Assembly: GCA_963710355.1 (NCBI GenBank) | Contig: CAVPZU010000002.1 | Span: forward strand, 124,001-188,000 | Length of the DNA stretch: 64,000 bases | Reading direction: 5' to 3' | DNA from: Fen-1359 sp963710355 | GTDB lineage: Bacteria; Planctomycetota; Phycisphaerae; Sedimentisphaerales; Anaerobacaceae | Shown: positions 18,395-27,432 of the stretch, in pieces | Layout of the letters: every line of letters begins with the position of its first letter | How positions within the stretch are numbered: the stretch's first letter is position 1 | Position numbers and translations under genes: made by a program | The notes under the pieces: model-generated | The model's input: the letters and a program-made list of their open reading frames with translations, nothing else | Database searches by the model: none | Told to the model about the DNA's origin: nothing

Positions 18395-18840
18395 TCATTG
18401 GTCCACCATTTTTTCTGCCGGCACAGTTTTTCAATCTCCTCAAGGCTGAAAAATCTTCCTTTATTTATACCCGGACATTTTTGAGAGGCTTTATTCCAAA
18501 TATCAGGGCTTGAAAGATTTGAATGCCAGAATGGCCAGGTGCGGCACTGGTTCGGCCTGACAGAGTAAATTGTGCATTGTTTCCTGCCGTCGATTATCTT
18601 CAAAAAGATACAATCTTTAGTCGCGGGATTTTCGATTATGGTTAGGCGAAAGCCGCTGCGTTTCAGGAATTGGCGGCGCAATTGCCGAACAGGAATTTTT
18701 AGAAAATCTGCGATTAGCTCAATTTCCTCTTTTGCCACCCAGATAAAACCCTCTGCCGGCCCGGAGCAGCAGCTACCGCAGCCGAGACACTCAAAATGCA
18801 AACCCGCAGAATACCATTTATTTTCAGCCACAGAGTTCAC
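18391..18840 (-). CDS. YkgJ-type cysteine cluster protein 2
   Basis: 149 residues with the cluster signature ECLGCGSCCSG, a FIWVAKEEIELIADFL segment typical of the family, and CTIYSVRPNQCRTWPFW. It is a paralogue of the next gene and overlaps it by 4 nt. The start is uncertain: GTG 18840 lies in a dispersed repeat word (CCACAGAGTTCACAGAG on the plus strand), and GTG 18831 is equally possible. No ATG is available before the cysteine cluster. Confidence 0.78.
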   Translation of the reverse strand: MNSVAENKWYSAGLHFECLGCGSCCSGPAEGFIWVAKEEIELIADFLKIPVRQLRRQFLKRSGFRLTIIENPATKDCIFLKIIDGRKQCTIYSVRPNQCRTWPFWHSNLSSPDIWNKASQKCPGINKGRFFSLEEIEKLCRQKKWWTNE

Positions 18841-18887
18841 AGAGAAATTTTTAAGACACAGATTTACATCGCTTTAAGATTGAGAAA

Positions 18888-19433
18888 CTATCCCGAAAGT
18901 CCAATGGTACCTACCATAAGGTCAATAGCTTTTGTTTTTACATGTATTAAAATAGAAACATCTGCTTTACTCGGGGGGTTCAATAAAGTACCAGTCTTGA
19001 TATTAACTGATGTTATCAACTTGTCATTCTCTAACAAAACAAAAAAGGGATCATCAAAAGAAAACTTATTCTTAACACTTATAATCTGGTCAACATTAGG
19101 GCACTGCAATGCATCAAACAAAGTTTTAAGCCGATTATCAATATCTCCACCGTGATCTGAAATCAACCCCTGTTCTTCGGGCCAGAGTAAAATTATATCA
19201 AGTTCGCAGATAAATTTCAAAACACTCGAAACCAGAGGAGCAAAAGTAATATCTTCAACTTTCTTAAGAACCGATAATTCATCATCAGCTTTCAAAAAAT
19301 TGTTAGAACTTCTCAATGGTTCAATATCCCATAATTTTTTCAATTGAGGATGCAAATACTGACGTATCTGATGTTTGTCAAATGCATCGCCATTTGATTT
19401 CAAAGGCCCATCATATTTAAGATAAAATTCCAT
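18888..19433 (-). CDS. Unrecognised protein with a DIDN motif (possible RusA-like fold)
   Basis: 181 residues, no membrane segment or signal peptide. I do not recognise the family. It has HQIRQYLHPQLKKLW near the N-terminus and GGDIDNRLKTLFDALQ in the middle; the latter resembles the DIDNLxKxxxDAL motif of RusA Holliday-junction nucleases, but the rest does not obviously match. The start is ATG 19433 with GAGG 9 nt upstream (a TTG at 19448 overlaps that site). It begins 18 nt after ilvD, so it is in the ilvD operon. It is more A/T-rich than ilvD. Confidence 0.6.
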   Translation of the reverse strand: MEFYLKYDGPLKSNGDAFDKHQIRQYLHPQLKKLWDIEPLRSSNNFLKADDELSVLKKVEDITFAPLVSSVLKFICELDIILLWPEEQGLISDHGGDIDNRLKTLFDALQCPNVDQIISVKNKFSFDDPFFVLLENDKLITSVNIKTGTLLNPPSKADVSILIHVKTKAIDLMVGTIGLSG

Positions 19434-19451
19434 ATTTCCGAACCTCAAAAC

Positions 19452-21119
19452 TTACCACTTCAGGATTGCACCGGTGTCGGCGCTGGTTGCCAGAGAAGCG
19501 TATTTGGCGAGGTAGCCGCCTGCGAATCTGGGTTTAGGAGGCTGCCAAGTTTTCTTTCGTTCGGTAAGGTCGGCGTCAGATAGTTTTACGCTCAATTTAT
19601 TATTCGGAATGTCAATCTCGATAATGTCGCCGTTTTTTAATAGGCCGATAGGTCCCCCTACCGCGGCTTCAGGGCTGATGTGGCCGATACAGGCTCCTCG
19701 TGTGCCGCCGCTAAACCTGCCATCGGTAATAAGTGCGACCGATTCGCCGAGGTCTGCGCCCATAATATAACTTGTGGGCGAGAGCATTTCCACCATACCC
19801 GGCCCGCCTTTCGGGCCTTCGTAGCGGATAACGACAACATCGCCCGCCTTTACCTTGCCTGCAAGAATACCATCGCAGGCATCTTCCTGCGATTCAAAGA
19901 TTATCGCCGGGCCTGTGTGCTTTAGCATTTTTTCTGTGACGCCTGCCGTTTTAACAACAGAGCCATTTGGTGCGAGATTACCCTTCAAAATTGACAATCC
20001 CCCTGTTTTTGAATATGCGTTATCGATGGTGCGAATCACTTCGGGATTTAGAATCTTTGCCCTGGCGATATTTTTGCCGATAGTTTTGCCGGTGACGGTC
20101 AGGCAATCGAGATTAACAAGCCCCTTTATTTTACTAACCTCTTTGAGTATCGCACTTACCCCGCCTGCTGCATCAACATCCTCGACGTGGTATTTGCTCG
20201 AAGGCGAGACCCTGCAAATATTCGGACATCCGGCAGATAGGTTGTTGATTCTATCGAGGTCGTATGCAATACCGGCCTCATTTGCGACCGCCAGGCCGTG
20301 CAGAACGGTATTTGTCGAGCCGCCCATAGCCATATCGAGGATGAGGGCATTGTCGAGCGATTTTTCGTTAATAATGTCAAGAGGCTTAATATCCTTTTCA
20401 ATAAGGTTTAAAATTTGTCGGCCTGCCGTGCGATAAAGCTTTTTTCTTTTCGGGTCAACAGCCAAAATCGTGCCGTTGCCCGGCAGAGCGATGCCGACGG
20501 CCTCGCAAAGACAATTCATCGAATTGGCGGTGAACATCCCTGAGCAGGAGCCACAACCCGGGCAGGCGAACTGCTCAAGCTCGCCTAATTGCTGGTCGGT
20601 AATCTTTTTTACATTATAAGCAGCAACACCTTCAAATATGCTGATGAGGTCAACTGTCCTGCCGTCCGGCGTTTTGCCTGCCTTCATAGGTCCGCCGGAA
20701 ACAAAAATCGTCGGGATATTCAACCGGACCGCGACCATCAGCATACCGGGAATAATTTTATCGCAGTTCGGAATGCAAATCAGGCCGTCAAAGCAGTGAG
20801 CACGGGCCATCGTCTCGACGGAGTCGGCTACAATCTCGCGAGAGGGCAGCGAATACTTCATACCGGTATGCCCCATAGCGATTCCGTCGCAGACAGCGAT
20901 AGTATTGAATTCAAATGGGATACCGCCTGCCTTTCGGACGGCCTGTTTGACAATCTGGGCAACCTTATTAAGATGAACATGGCCCGGCACAATCTCGCTG
21001 AAACTATTTGCTATGCCGATAAAGGGTTTATCTACATCGGATTTCTTCAGGCCGCAGGCATAAAGCAGACCCCTGTGAGGGGCACGTTGAAAACCTTTTT
21101 TAATGGTATCGCTTCTCAT
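19452..21119 (-). CDS. ilvD: Dihydroxy-acid dehydratase
   Basis: 555 residues, the full family length. It dehydrates dihydroxy-isovalerate and -methylvalerate in Val, Leu and Ile synthesis using an Fe-S cluster. Cluster and Mg-site motifs are seen: CNDK-type site as IPNCDKIIPGM, FACPGCGSCSGMFTANSMNC, and C-terminal GRFSGGTRGACIGHISPEA. The start is ATG 21119 with GRSDTIKK-like N-terminus MRSDTIKKGFQRAPHR. It is divergent from the lipoprotein genes. Confidence 0.97.
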   Translation of the reverse strand: MRSDTIKKGFQRAPHRGLLYACGLKKSDVDKPFIGIANSFSEIVPGHVHLNKVAQIVKQAVRKAGGIPFEFNTIAVCDGIAMGHTGMKYSLPSREIVADSVETMARAHCFDGLICIPNCDKIIPGMLMVAVRLNIPTIFVSGGPMKAGKTPDGRTVDLISIFEGVAAYNVKKITDQQLGELEQFACPGCGSCSGMFTANSMNCLCEAVGIALPGNGTILAVDPKRKKLYRTAGRQILNLIEKDIKPLDIINEKSLDNALILDMAMGGSTNTVLHGLAVANEAGIAYDLDRINNLSAGCPNICRVSPSSKYHVEDVDAAGGVSAILKEVSKIKGLVNLDCLTVTGKTIGKNIARAKILNPEVIRTIDNAYSKTGGLSILKGNLAPNGSVVKTAGVTEKMLKHTGPAIIFESQEDACDGILAGKVKAGDVVVIRYEGPKGGPGMVEMLSPTSYIMGADLGESVALITDGRFSGGTRGACIGHISPEAAVGGPIGLLKNGDIIEIDIPNNKLSVKLSDADLTERKKTWQPPKPRFAGGYLAKYASLATSADTGAILKW

Positions 21120-21201
21120 AAACAGTTTCTCCCAAAAACAGGTAATCTAAATTTATTACAGAATTTTATCGAACTATTGCTGATAAATAAAGGAAAATCG
21201 G

Positions 21202-21229
21202 TTGTTTTCAGACAACAAGACGCTATAAT
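21202..21229 (+). promoter_or_regulatory. Promoter for the lipoprotein genes
   Basis: TTGTTT (21202-21207) and a perfect TATAAT (21224-21229) lie 16 nt apart, 37 nt before the ATG at 21266, in the divergent gap from ilvD. Confidence 0.6.
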
Positions 21230-21265
21230 TACATTTGAAAAAACGTTTACTTTAAGGAGAAAAAA

Positions 21266-22354
21266 ATGAGTCCAGGCAAAATCTTCACCAGACTATCTGT
21301 TATATGTGTGCTTTTAGCGACAATACTTATAACAGGTTGCGCCGCTCCTGCAAAGGAAGGCAAGGCTGCCCCGGCCAAATCCGCCGTAGGCGGAAAAAAA
21401 GTGGAACCAATAATCACCGAACCGGTAAAGGCAACAACAAAAACCGCAGCAAAACCCAAAGGGACAACGGGCGAGCCCGCCGCAGGCGGAGCGGTTTTGG
21501 CCCTGAAATTCATCAAAGGAGACACTTCCATCTACAAGGTCATAATGGAAACAGAAAGAAGTGCCGACTTCGCAGGAGAAATTACCAAAGATGAGCAATT
21601 CACAAGCGGCAAAAGCGGCACGCGGACAGAGATGATTTTCAGCCAGCAGATAGAAAATGTGGATGCAAATGGAAATGCAACTGCCAAAATTACAATCAAG
21701 TCATTAAAGTATGTTGCCATAACGAAAGATGTGCAGTTGCTGGATTTCGACAGTTCTACGCAGGGACAGCAGGCAAACGCACTCAATAAATTAATCGGAC
21801 AAAGCTATACGATAATTATTACACCGACCAGCAATGTTATCGGAGCTGCCGGCCAGGATGAGATAAAGGGTCTGGTTGAAGGAAATGCGATGGAGAACAA
21901 GGCAGCTGTTCAATTAGTCTCGAAAAACCTTATTCAAAGACGCCACCAGATACCGGCACTAATGGACGCTGGCAGCAAAATTCTCAAGCTCGGAGAAAAA
22001 TGGAGCAGCACGCGGACAGTATCATTCGGGTCGATGGGAACTAATTCCCTTGAAAAGATTTACACCTTAAAGGCAATTGAGAAAAAGGAAGGCAAAAGGA
22101 CGGCAGTCGTCGAAATAAGCGGGATACCGGCTACCATTCAAAAAGATGCCACCAGCCCAGTTGCAAAGCTGTTTGACAGCACCAATAACTACACAGGAGC
22201 TCTCCTGCTGGATTTAAACAACGGGAAAATCGAACGATACACTGAAAAGCTGGAGGCGGAATGGGTGGTTGCAGACCCGCAGGCAACAGGCAGTGAGCCT
22301 TCAACAATCAAATTAGGCACAAAGGAACTGAACAGCCTGGAAAAAATCGAGTAA
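21266..22354 (+). CDS. Putative lipoprotein, first of two tandem paralogues
   Basis: 362 residues with a lipobox (LITGC, Cys about residue 20). A low-complexity Ala/Lys/Pro linker follows, then a beta-rich domain (VLALKFIKGDTSIYKV, ITPTSNVIGAAGQDEIKGL, LGEKWSSTRTVSFGSMG). The layout is like that of DUF6263-type planctomycete lipoproteins of unknown function. Two copies of the GC palindrome lie in the linker (21380-21394 variant, 21476-21490) and encode SAVGG and PAAGG. AAGGAG precedes ATG 21266. A second lipoprotein gene of the same architecture follows. Confidence 0.72.
   Translation: MSPGKIFTRLSVICVLLATILITGCAAPAKEGKAAPAKSAVGGKKVEPIITEPVKATTKTAAKPKGTTGEPAAGGAVLALKFIKGDTSIYKVIMETERSADFAGEITKDEQFTSGKSGTRTEMIFSQQIENVDANGNATAKITIKSLKYVAITKDVQLLDFDSSTQGQQANALNKLIGQSYTIIITPTSNVIGAAGQDEIKGLVEGNAMENKAAVQLVSKNLIQRRHQIPALMDAGSKILKLGEKWSSTRTVSFGSMGTNSLEKIYTLKAIEKKEGKRTAVVEISGIPATIQKDATSPVAKLFDSTNNYTGALLLDLNNGKIERYTEKLEAEWVVADPQATGSEPSTIKLGTKELNSLEKIE
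21476..21490. repeat. GC palindrome copies in the lipoprotein linker
   Basis: CCCGCCGCAGGCGGA at 21476-21490 and the variant TCCGCCGTAGGCGGA at 21380-21394 lie in frame in the linker between lipobox and folded domain. Confidence 0.8.
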
Positions 22355-22411
22355 AAATGTAAAAGAGAATTTTATAATCCATAAACTAAAAAAATATTGG
22401 AAAGTTAATCT

Positions 22412-23446
22412 ATGAAAGGGGAAAGATTGAAGACTGCAGTAAAATACGTTATTGCAATTGCTGCCGCATTAATTATCGGCGGCTGCGAGCCGCAGTCCAC
22501 GGAAAAGAAAATCCCAGCTGATACAGAAAAACCAAGAGAGCTGCTGACGGTAAATTTCAAGCAGTCAAAGGTGCTGCGCTATAAGTTTGTTTCCAGCAGG
22601 CAGATAGAAATTTTACTCGAAGACAATACCGGCAAGGCCGGCGGAGAGAAGAGCCGGTACACCGAATCACTCGAGATAATAGTCGCTTATAAACCCGTTA
22701 AAGTCGAACCGAATGGCCTGAGCATAATTGAGGCAACCTGCGAATCAATCAAGGCACAAACCATGGTAGGCAGCTCGCACAAGGAAGCTGCAGAAAATTT
22801 CGCAGGCAAAAGTTTCAGGTTCACAGTCGGGCCTACAGGAAAAATTGAAGACCGCACCGAGCTTCAAAAACTGCTAAAGGAAGTTGCGGAAACTGCGTTC
22901 AGACCCGACAACCAGCACGGCAGGATAAAAGAACCAGACCTGATATCCGATATTATAGCAACGCAGTGGTTCCTGTGGGATTCAATTTCGAGCATAAGTG
23001 AGCCGCAAAAAGGGGTAGCGGTCGGCGACAGTTGGCAGTCGCAGTTATCCACACCATCGCCGATGCCGGGTTTGTTAAGCGCCGGGCGCGATGTCGTCTA
23101 TACACTCGAAGATGTTAATGATGCCGGCTCGGAAAAAATTGCCGTGATAAGCAGTAAATTTTCACTCTCAAAATCGCCGCTAAAGGACCGCTTTGTCCCT
23201 TATACAGGCAGCTTTATGATGAGCGGGCCTTTCGGTCTTTACGGCAACTGCAGTATCGTCGAACTGGGAGGAAAGGGTCGGGAGCTATTCAACATTGATG
23301 CAGGCAGAACCGACAGTTACAGCCAGGATTACGAAATGAAGGTCGTTGCGACAATGGCTATCATACCGATAACGGTAAAAATAAATGTAAAGCAGCATTT
23401 GTCGATGCAGATTATCGAGGAACCAAAAAACCAAAACAAGCCGTAA
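22412..23446 (+). CDS. Putative lipoprotein, second paralogue
   Basis: 344 residues with signal peptide and lipobox (LIIGGC). After a short linker it has the same beta-rich plan as the preceding protein: VNFKQSKVLRYKFVSSRQIE, FTVGPTGKIEDRTEL, VGDSWQSQLSTPSPMPG. Sequence identity is low, but order and length of strands agree, so the two are probably an old duplication. The function is unknown; it should sit in the inner or outer membrane facing the periplasm. The gene follows the first by 57 nt and the HIT gene begins 22 nt after it. Confidence 0.7.
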   Translation: MKGERLKTAVKYVIAIAAALIIGGCEPQSTEKKIPADTEKPRELLTVNFKQSKVLRYKFVSSRQIEILLEDNTGKAGGEKSRYTESLEIIVAYKPVKVEPNGLSIIEATCESIKAQTMVGSSHKEAAENFAGKSFRFTVGPTGKIEDRTELQKLLKEVAETAFRPDNQHGRIKEPDLISDIIATQWFLWDSISSISEPQKGVAVGDSWQSQLSTPSPMPGLLSAGRDVVYTLEDVNDAGSEKIAVISSKFSLSKSPLKDRFVPYTGSFMMSGPFGLYGNCSIVELGGKGRELFNIDAGRTDSYSQDYEMKVVATMAIIPITVKINVKQHLSMQIIEEPKNQNKP

Positions 23447-23468
23447 AAAACGTGGAGGTAAAAATAAA

Positions 23469-23978
23469 TTGGAAAGCAGAAACCTGTGGGCGCCGTGGCG
23501 CATAGGTTATATTCAGGGGCTGGAAAAAAGCAGCGAGTGCTTCCTCTGCCACAACCTGCAAAATCCGCAGGATGACGAAAAAAATCTTGTGCTTTGGCGA
23601 ACAAATCAGTCAATCGTTGTGCTTAACCGCTTTCCGTATAACAACGGCCATTTGCTGATAGCTCCCAACAGACATATCAGCGGTCTCGATGAGGCAAATG
23701 ACGCCGAACTGCTCGAGCTTGTAAAGCTGGTCGCCCGGACGCAGAAGGCATTGACCCTAGCGATAAAACCGCACGGCTTCAATATAGGCATAAATTTCGG
23801 CAGATGCGCCGGGGCGGGACTGCCAGGCCATCTGCATATTCACGTCGTCCCACGCTGGGACGGCGACACAAACTTTATGAGTGTCTGCAGCGACACAAAG
23901 GTCATCAGCCAGAGCCTCTCCGAGCTTCTCGAACAGTTAAAAAAAGTAAGCAAAGACCATAATCTTCCAAATCTTTAA
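23469..23978 (+). CDS. HIT family nucleotide hydrolase/transferase
   Basis: 169 residues. The histidine triad is HLHIHVVPRW near residue 118, preceded by INFGRCAGAGLPG; the N-terminus has WAPWRIGYI and CFLCHN, as in the Ap4A-phosphorylase-like branch of HIT proteins. It acts on nucleoside phosphates; the exact substrate is unknown. The start is a TTG at 23469, with GGAGG 10 nt upstream; no ATG or GTG is nearby. It follows the lipoproteins and precedes dgt. Confidence 0.88.
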   Translation: MESRNLWAPWRIGYIQGLEKSSECFLCHNLQNPQDDEKNLVLWRTNQSIVVLNRFPYNNGHLLIAPNRHISGLDEANDAELLELVKLVARTQKALTLAIKPHGFNIGINFGRCAGAGLPGHLHIHVVPRWDGDTNFMSVCSDTKVISQSLSELLEQLKKVSKDHNLPNL

Positions 23979-24000
23979 TAAAGAGGCCTTTTCAACAACA

Positions 24001-25107
24001 ATGGATGCGGCTATGCCCGAGAATCCTCCAAATTTTGCAATCAGTGAAGAAAAGAGCAAGGGACGGCTGTTTGCGGAAAAACGACACCCCTACCGGTCGG
24101 ATTTCGAGCGGGACAGGGACAGGATTATTCACAGCGAGGCTTTTCGCAGGCTCGAAGGCAAGACACAGGTCATAACGGCCGGCATAAACGATAATTTCCG
24201 CAACCGCCTAACTCACAGCATTGAGGTCGCCCAAATCGGCAGAACTATTGCAAAGGCGCTCGGCCTGAACGAAAATCTTACCGAGGCAATCTGTCTCGCC
24301 CACGATTTGGGGCATCCACCCTTCGGTCATGCAGGCGAGAGGATTCTCAATAATTTAATGGCTGATTTCGGCGGATTCGAACACAACAGCCAATCTCTGC
24401 GAATCGTGGAATTATTGGAGCATCCATATCCTGATTTTCCAGGACTAAATCTCGTTTATGAGACTCGCCTCGGATTAGCAAGGCATAAGGGACCTCACGA
24501 CAAACCCGCAAAAGACAACTTCCCGGAAAAAAACTGCTCTCTCGAAGGACAAACCGCAAACGCAGCAGACCGCATCGCATATAACTGCCACGACCTCGAA
24601 GACGGCCTGCGGGCAGGTATAATTCTTTACGAACAGCTAAAGGATATTGAAATTTTTTCCGATGCACAGCGGCACATCATCGCCGCTGCGATTAAGGATG
24701 TATCGGTTATGAGGACAAGGACTGCCAAGGCGATTATCGACATTCTCGTAAGCGACTGCATAAAGACAAGTCGAAAGGCTATCGAAAAATCGAAAATAAA
24801 AACCATCGACGATTTTTTTGCCCGCAGCGAAGATTTCGTTACATTCTCGAAACAAAACGAGGCCAAATTACGAAAGCTGGAAGATTTTCTGGTGCACGAT
24901 TTTTATATGAACAAAACCGTCACACCGGAAGCCGAATATATACGCGGAAAAATGAAAAAACTTTTTGAAAGGTTGTGCAAAAAGCCGGAATCTATGCCGC
25001 CCTTTTACCAAAGACTGGTCGAACCTGAAGGCCTTCACCGGACAGTCTGCGATTATATCGCGGGTATGACCAACAGGTTCTGCCTTAAAATGATGGAAGG
25101 ATTATGA
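24001..25107 (+). CDS. dgt: Deoxyguanosinetriphosphate triphosphohydrolase-like protein
   Basis: 368 residues of the HD superfamily dNTPase. Metal ligands are visible: RLTHSIEVAQIGR supplies the first His, LAHDLGHPPFGHAGE the HD pair, and GFEHNSQSLRI the next segment; RPYRSDFERDRDRIIHS-type N-terminal block (HPYRSDFERDRDRIIHSEAF) is typical of the Dgt subfamily. It removes triphosphate from dNTPs, adjusting the dNTP pool. The start at ATG 24001 or 24013 is not decided by sequence. The stop overlaps the next start by 4 nt (ATGA). Confidence 0.92.
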   Translation: MDAAMPENPPNFAISEEKSKGRLFAEKRHPYRSDFERDRDRIIHSEAFRRLEGKTQVITAGINDNFRNRLTHSIEVAQIGRTIAKALGLNENLTEAICLAHDLGHPPFGHAGERILNNLMADFGGFEHNSQSLRIVELLEHPYPDFPGLNLVYETRLGLARHKGPHDKPAKDNFPEKNCSLEGQTANAADRIAYNCHDLEDGLRAGIILYEQLKDIEIFSDAQRHIIAAAIKDVSVMRTRTAKAIIDILVSDCIKTSRKAIEKSKIKTIDDFFARSEDFVTFSKQNEAKLRKLEDFLVHDFYMNKTVTPEAEYIRGKMKKLFERLCKKPESMPPFYQRLVEPEGLHRTVCDYIAGMTNRFCLKMMEGL

Positions 25108-26495
25108 AACCATTAACCCCAAAAAGCGAATTTGCCAAAAGGATGCTCACAAGCTGTTTTGGATTAGGTTTTTTGCCGGCTGCACAGGGAACATTCGCAT
25201 CCTTGCCGGTGGTAATTATCTTTGCGGGTTTGCTTTATCTCGGGACCGCAGTCGGCCCGATGACATTAGCAATGGATTGTTTAGTTCTGGCAGGGGCAGT
25301 TATCTGCATATTATTTGCTCCTGCAATCGAGGCATTAGCAGGCAGAAAAGACCCGCCCGAGATTGTTGCGGACGAATTTGCCGGCCAGGCAGCTACATAC
25401 CTCGTAATCCTCTCTTTTGTGCCGGCTGAAGCAATTGGAAAACAGGTTTTACTGATTGCAGCAGGCGGTTTTGTATTGTTCAGGCTTTTTGATATTGCAA
25501 AGCCCTGGCCAATCAGAAGGCTCGAAAGACTGCCCGCCGGTCTGGGCATCCTCGCAGATGACCTTATGGCCGGCCTCTACGCCGGTCTGTTGACTGCCGC
25601 AGCAATAACTTTCAAAACATCACCGATAGCCAAGTCGTTGCAGGCCTATAGTTCACAACTGAACGTTCTAACCTCGGCATTCCTGGGAATGGTGCAGGGC
25701 CTGACGGAATTTCTGCCTGTTTCATCGAGCGGTCATCTGGCTCTGTTCGAGCATCTCTTCGGATTCGACGCCGAAAAGAGTGAAATGCTGCTGTTTGACC
25801 TTATCATGCATACAGGCACCGTGATAGCAATTTTTATTGTGTTCAGAAGGACGGTGGCAGCCTTTTTGAAAAATCTCATCAAGGGCAGCAGAGACCTGAC
25901 AGAGCCGGTCGGCCTTTACAAAAAAAACTTCAGCTTTCGTTTTCTCATCCTGGCTTTTGTCGCAACAGTCGTCACCGCCTTAATTGGTTTTCCCCTCAAG
26001 AAATATTTTATGAGCGCAAGGGGCAGCCTCATAACTATATCTATAATGTGGGTTATCACAGGAATACTTTTGACAGCAACCGATTTCCGCAGAAAAACCA
26101 GAGTCGGTCTGCGGCAATTCGGAATTGTCTCGGCAATTGTTGTCGGCCTATTCCAGGCTGCCGCCATTATGCCAGGGATTTCACGAAGCGGTGCAACCAT
26201 AGCAGCGGCAATCTTACTCGGGCTGCACCGGCGGTGGGCAGTGGAATTCAGCTTCCTGCTGGCAATACCCGCAATTCTGGGGGCAACAGCAGTTGAACTT
26301 GTAAAAAATCACGATAAGATTAGTTCGCAAAATCTCTCTTTAATCATCGTCCTACCGGGGCTGCTGACGGCAGTTATAGCCGGGACAGCGGCATTGAAAA
26401 TTCTGATAAGGGTGGCAAGACGGGCAAGGCTAAAGACTTTTGCTTTTTACTGCTTTATTCTGGCCTGTTGCGTCCTGATTTATTGCTTGCAATAA
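25104..26495 (+). CDS. Fusion of phosphatidylglycerophosphatase A and undecaprenyl-diphosphatase
   Basis: 463 residues. Residues about 1-165 are PgpA: FAKRMLTSCFGLGFLPAAQG, PPEIVADEFAGQAAT and FDIAKPWPIRRLE, with DD near the end; it dephosphorylates phosphatidylglycerol phosphate. Residues about 185-460 are UppP/BacA: MVQGLTEFLPVSSSGHLALF and MPGISRSGATIAAAILLG carry both active-site motifs; it recycles undecaprenyl diphosphate, the carrier for peptidoglycan. A ~20-residue linker joins them, with no stop or frame change. Both halves are multi-pass membrane phosphatases. The start overlaps dgt by 4 nt. Confidence 0.9.
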   Translation: MKPLTPKSEFAKRMLTSCFGLGFLPAAQGTFASLPVVIIFAGLLYLGTAVGPMTLAMDCLVLAGAVICILFAPAIEALAGRKDPPEIVADEFAGQAATYLVILSFVPAEAIGKQVLLIAAGGFVLFRLFDIAKPWPIRRLERLPAGLGILADDLMAGLYAGLLTAAAITFKTSPIAKSLQAYSSQLNVLTSAFLGMVQGLTEFLPVSSSGHLALFEHLFGFDAEKSEMLLFDLIMHTGTVIAIFIVFRRTVAAFLKNLIKGSRDLTEPVGLYKKNFSFRFLILAFVATVVTALIGFPLKKYFMSARGSLITISIMWVITGILLTATDFRRKTRVGLRQFGIVSAIVVGLFQAAAIMPGISRSGATIAAAILLGLHRRWAVEFSFLLAIPAILGATAVELVKNHDKISSQNLSLIIVLPGLLTAVIAGTAALKILIRVARRARLKTFAFYCFILACCVLIYCLQ

Positions 26496-26644
26496 TAAAG
26501 GAAAAAATCTGGGAAAGCGAATATTTAAAGGTATAATATAGCCGCTCGTTTGTGAAGCCGACTTTGTCGGCAATTTTTAAGGTTAATGTCTTTTTGGAGG
26601 CGGGCCCTGCTCGAAACGATTACTCCCGGGGCCGTATCTGACAA

Positions 26645-27412
26645 ATGAATAAGGAAAATTTCAATCTGCTCTGCGACGATTTGTATCTGGATATGTATGT
26701 CAGTACCAAGCTGGCCCTGCCGACCCAGCGGGACACGATTCTGACATTTCTCGAAAGGATTGGTAAGCAGTTCCCTTCGATGAGCAATTTCTATCAGCGA
26801 GACCAGCATTATTACCTGGAAGAGGAAAATAGTTCCGGCCAATACCGCTGGATTGCGCTCGAGGCCAGCCGTATCGGCTCGGGCATCGTAAATCCCGGAA
26901 AATTCGAAAATGCTTACGCTCAGGATAAACTCGTCCTGGAGCTTATGCCCTTTATGCTGGGCGTGAACTCCCTCGACATTGATTCGCTCGATGTAACGAT
27001 TGGAATGGATTTCGATTACTGGGGCAATCACGATGAACTGATAGCAGAAGCCCTTTTAGGCTCAACATCTCTCAATTGCCTGCTCGACTTGCCTTCGAGC
27101 AGGACTATTGACTGCTCGCCGGAAATGGTCGTGTCTCTGTCGGACGACAACAGAACACAGGCAAGGATTTCCGTCGAATCAAAGACAACTATTTTTGACC
27201 CGCGTGAAAAGGAATCCGCCGCAGGCGGAACGGATAAATTCATAAGTCTGCTCTTCACCATTCGTCAGTATCCAAAGGCAAGCGAAAAGTTCGACGCACT
27301 TAAATCTTTCGAAAATCAATCTCGGCAGGCAGAAGAACTGCTGGAGGAAAAAATCGTTCCAAATATCGTTCAGCCGCTCATCAATACAATCGCACAGAAA
27401 AAATTTATTTAG
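26645..27412 (+). CDS. Conserved-looking protein of unknown function
   Basis: 255 residues, soluble, acidic. I do not recognise it. Visible: FLERIGKQFPSMSNFYQRDQ and WIALEASRIGSGIVNPGK in the first half, LGVNSLDIDSLDVTIGMDFDY in the middle, and a C-terminal helix. An in-frame GC palindrome (27215-27229) encodes ESAAGG in a loop. A TATAAT at 26532-26537 is a possible promoter, with no clear -35. The next gene starts 20 nt after its stop. Confidence 0.6.
   Translation: MNKENFNLLCDDLYLDMYVSTKLALPTQRDTILTFLERIGKQFPSMSNFYQRDQHYYLEEENSSGQYRWIALEASRIGSGIVNPGKFENAYAQDKLVLELMPFMLGVNSLDIDSLDVTIGMDFDYWGNHDELIAEALLGSTSLNCLLDLPSSRTIDCSPEMVVSLSDDNRTQARISVESKTTIFDPREKESAAGGTDKFISLLFTIRQYPKASEKFDALKSFENQSRQAEELLEEKIVPNIVQPLINTIAQKKFI
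27215..27229. repeat. GC palindrome copy in an unknown gene
   Basis: An exact TCCGCCGCAGGCGGA, in frame, encoding SAAGG. Confidence 0.85.
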
Positions 27413-27432
27413 TTTGAAAGGGCAAAACAAAA

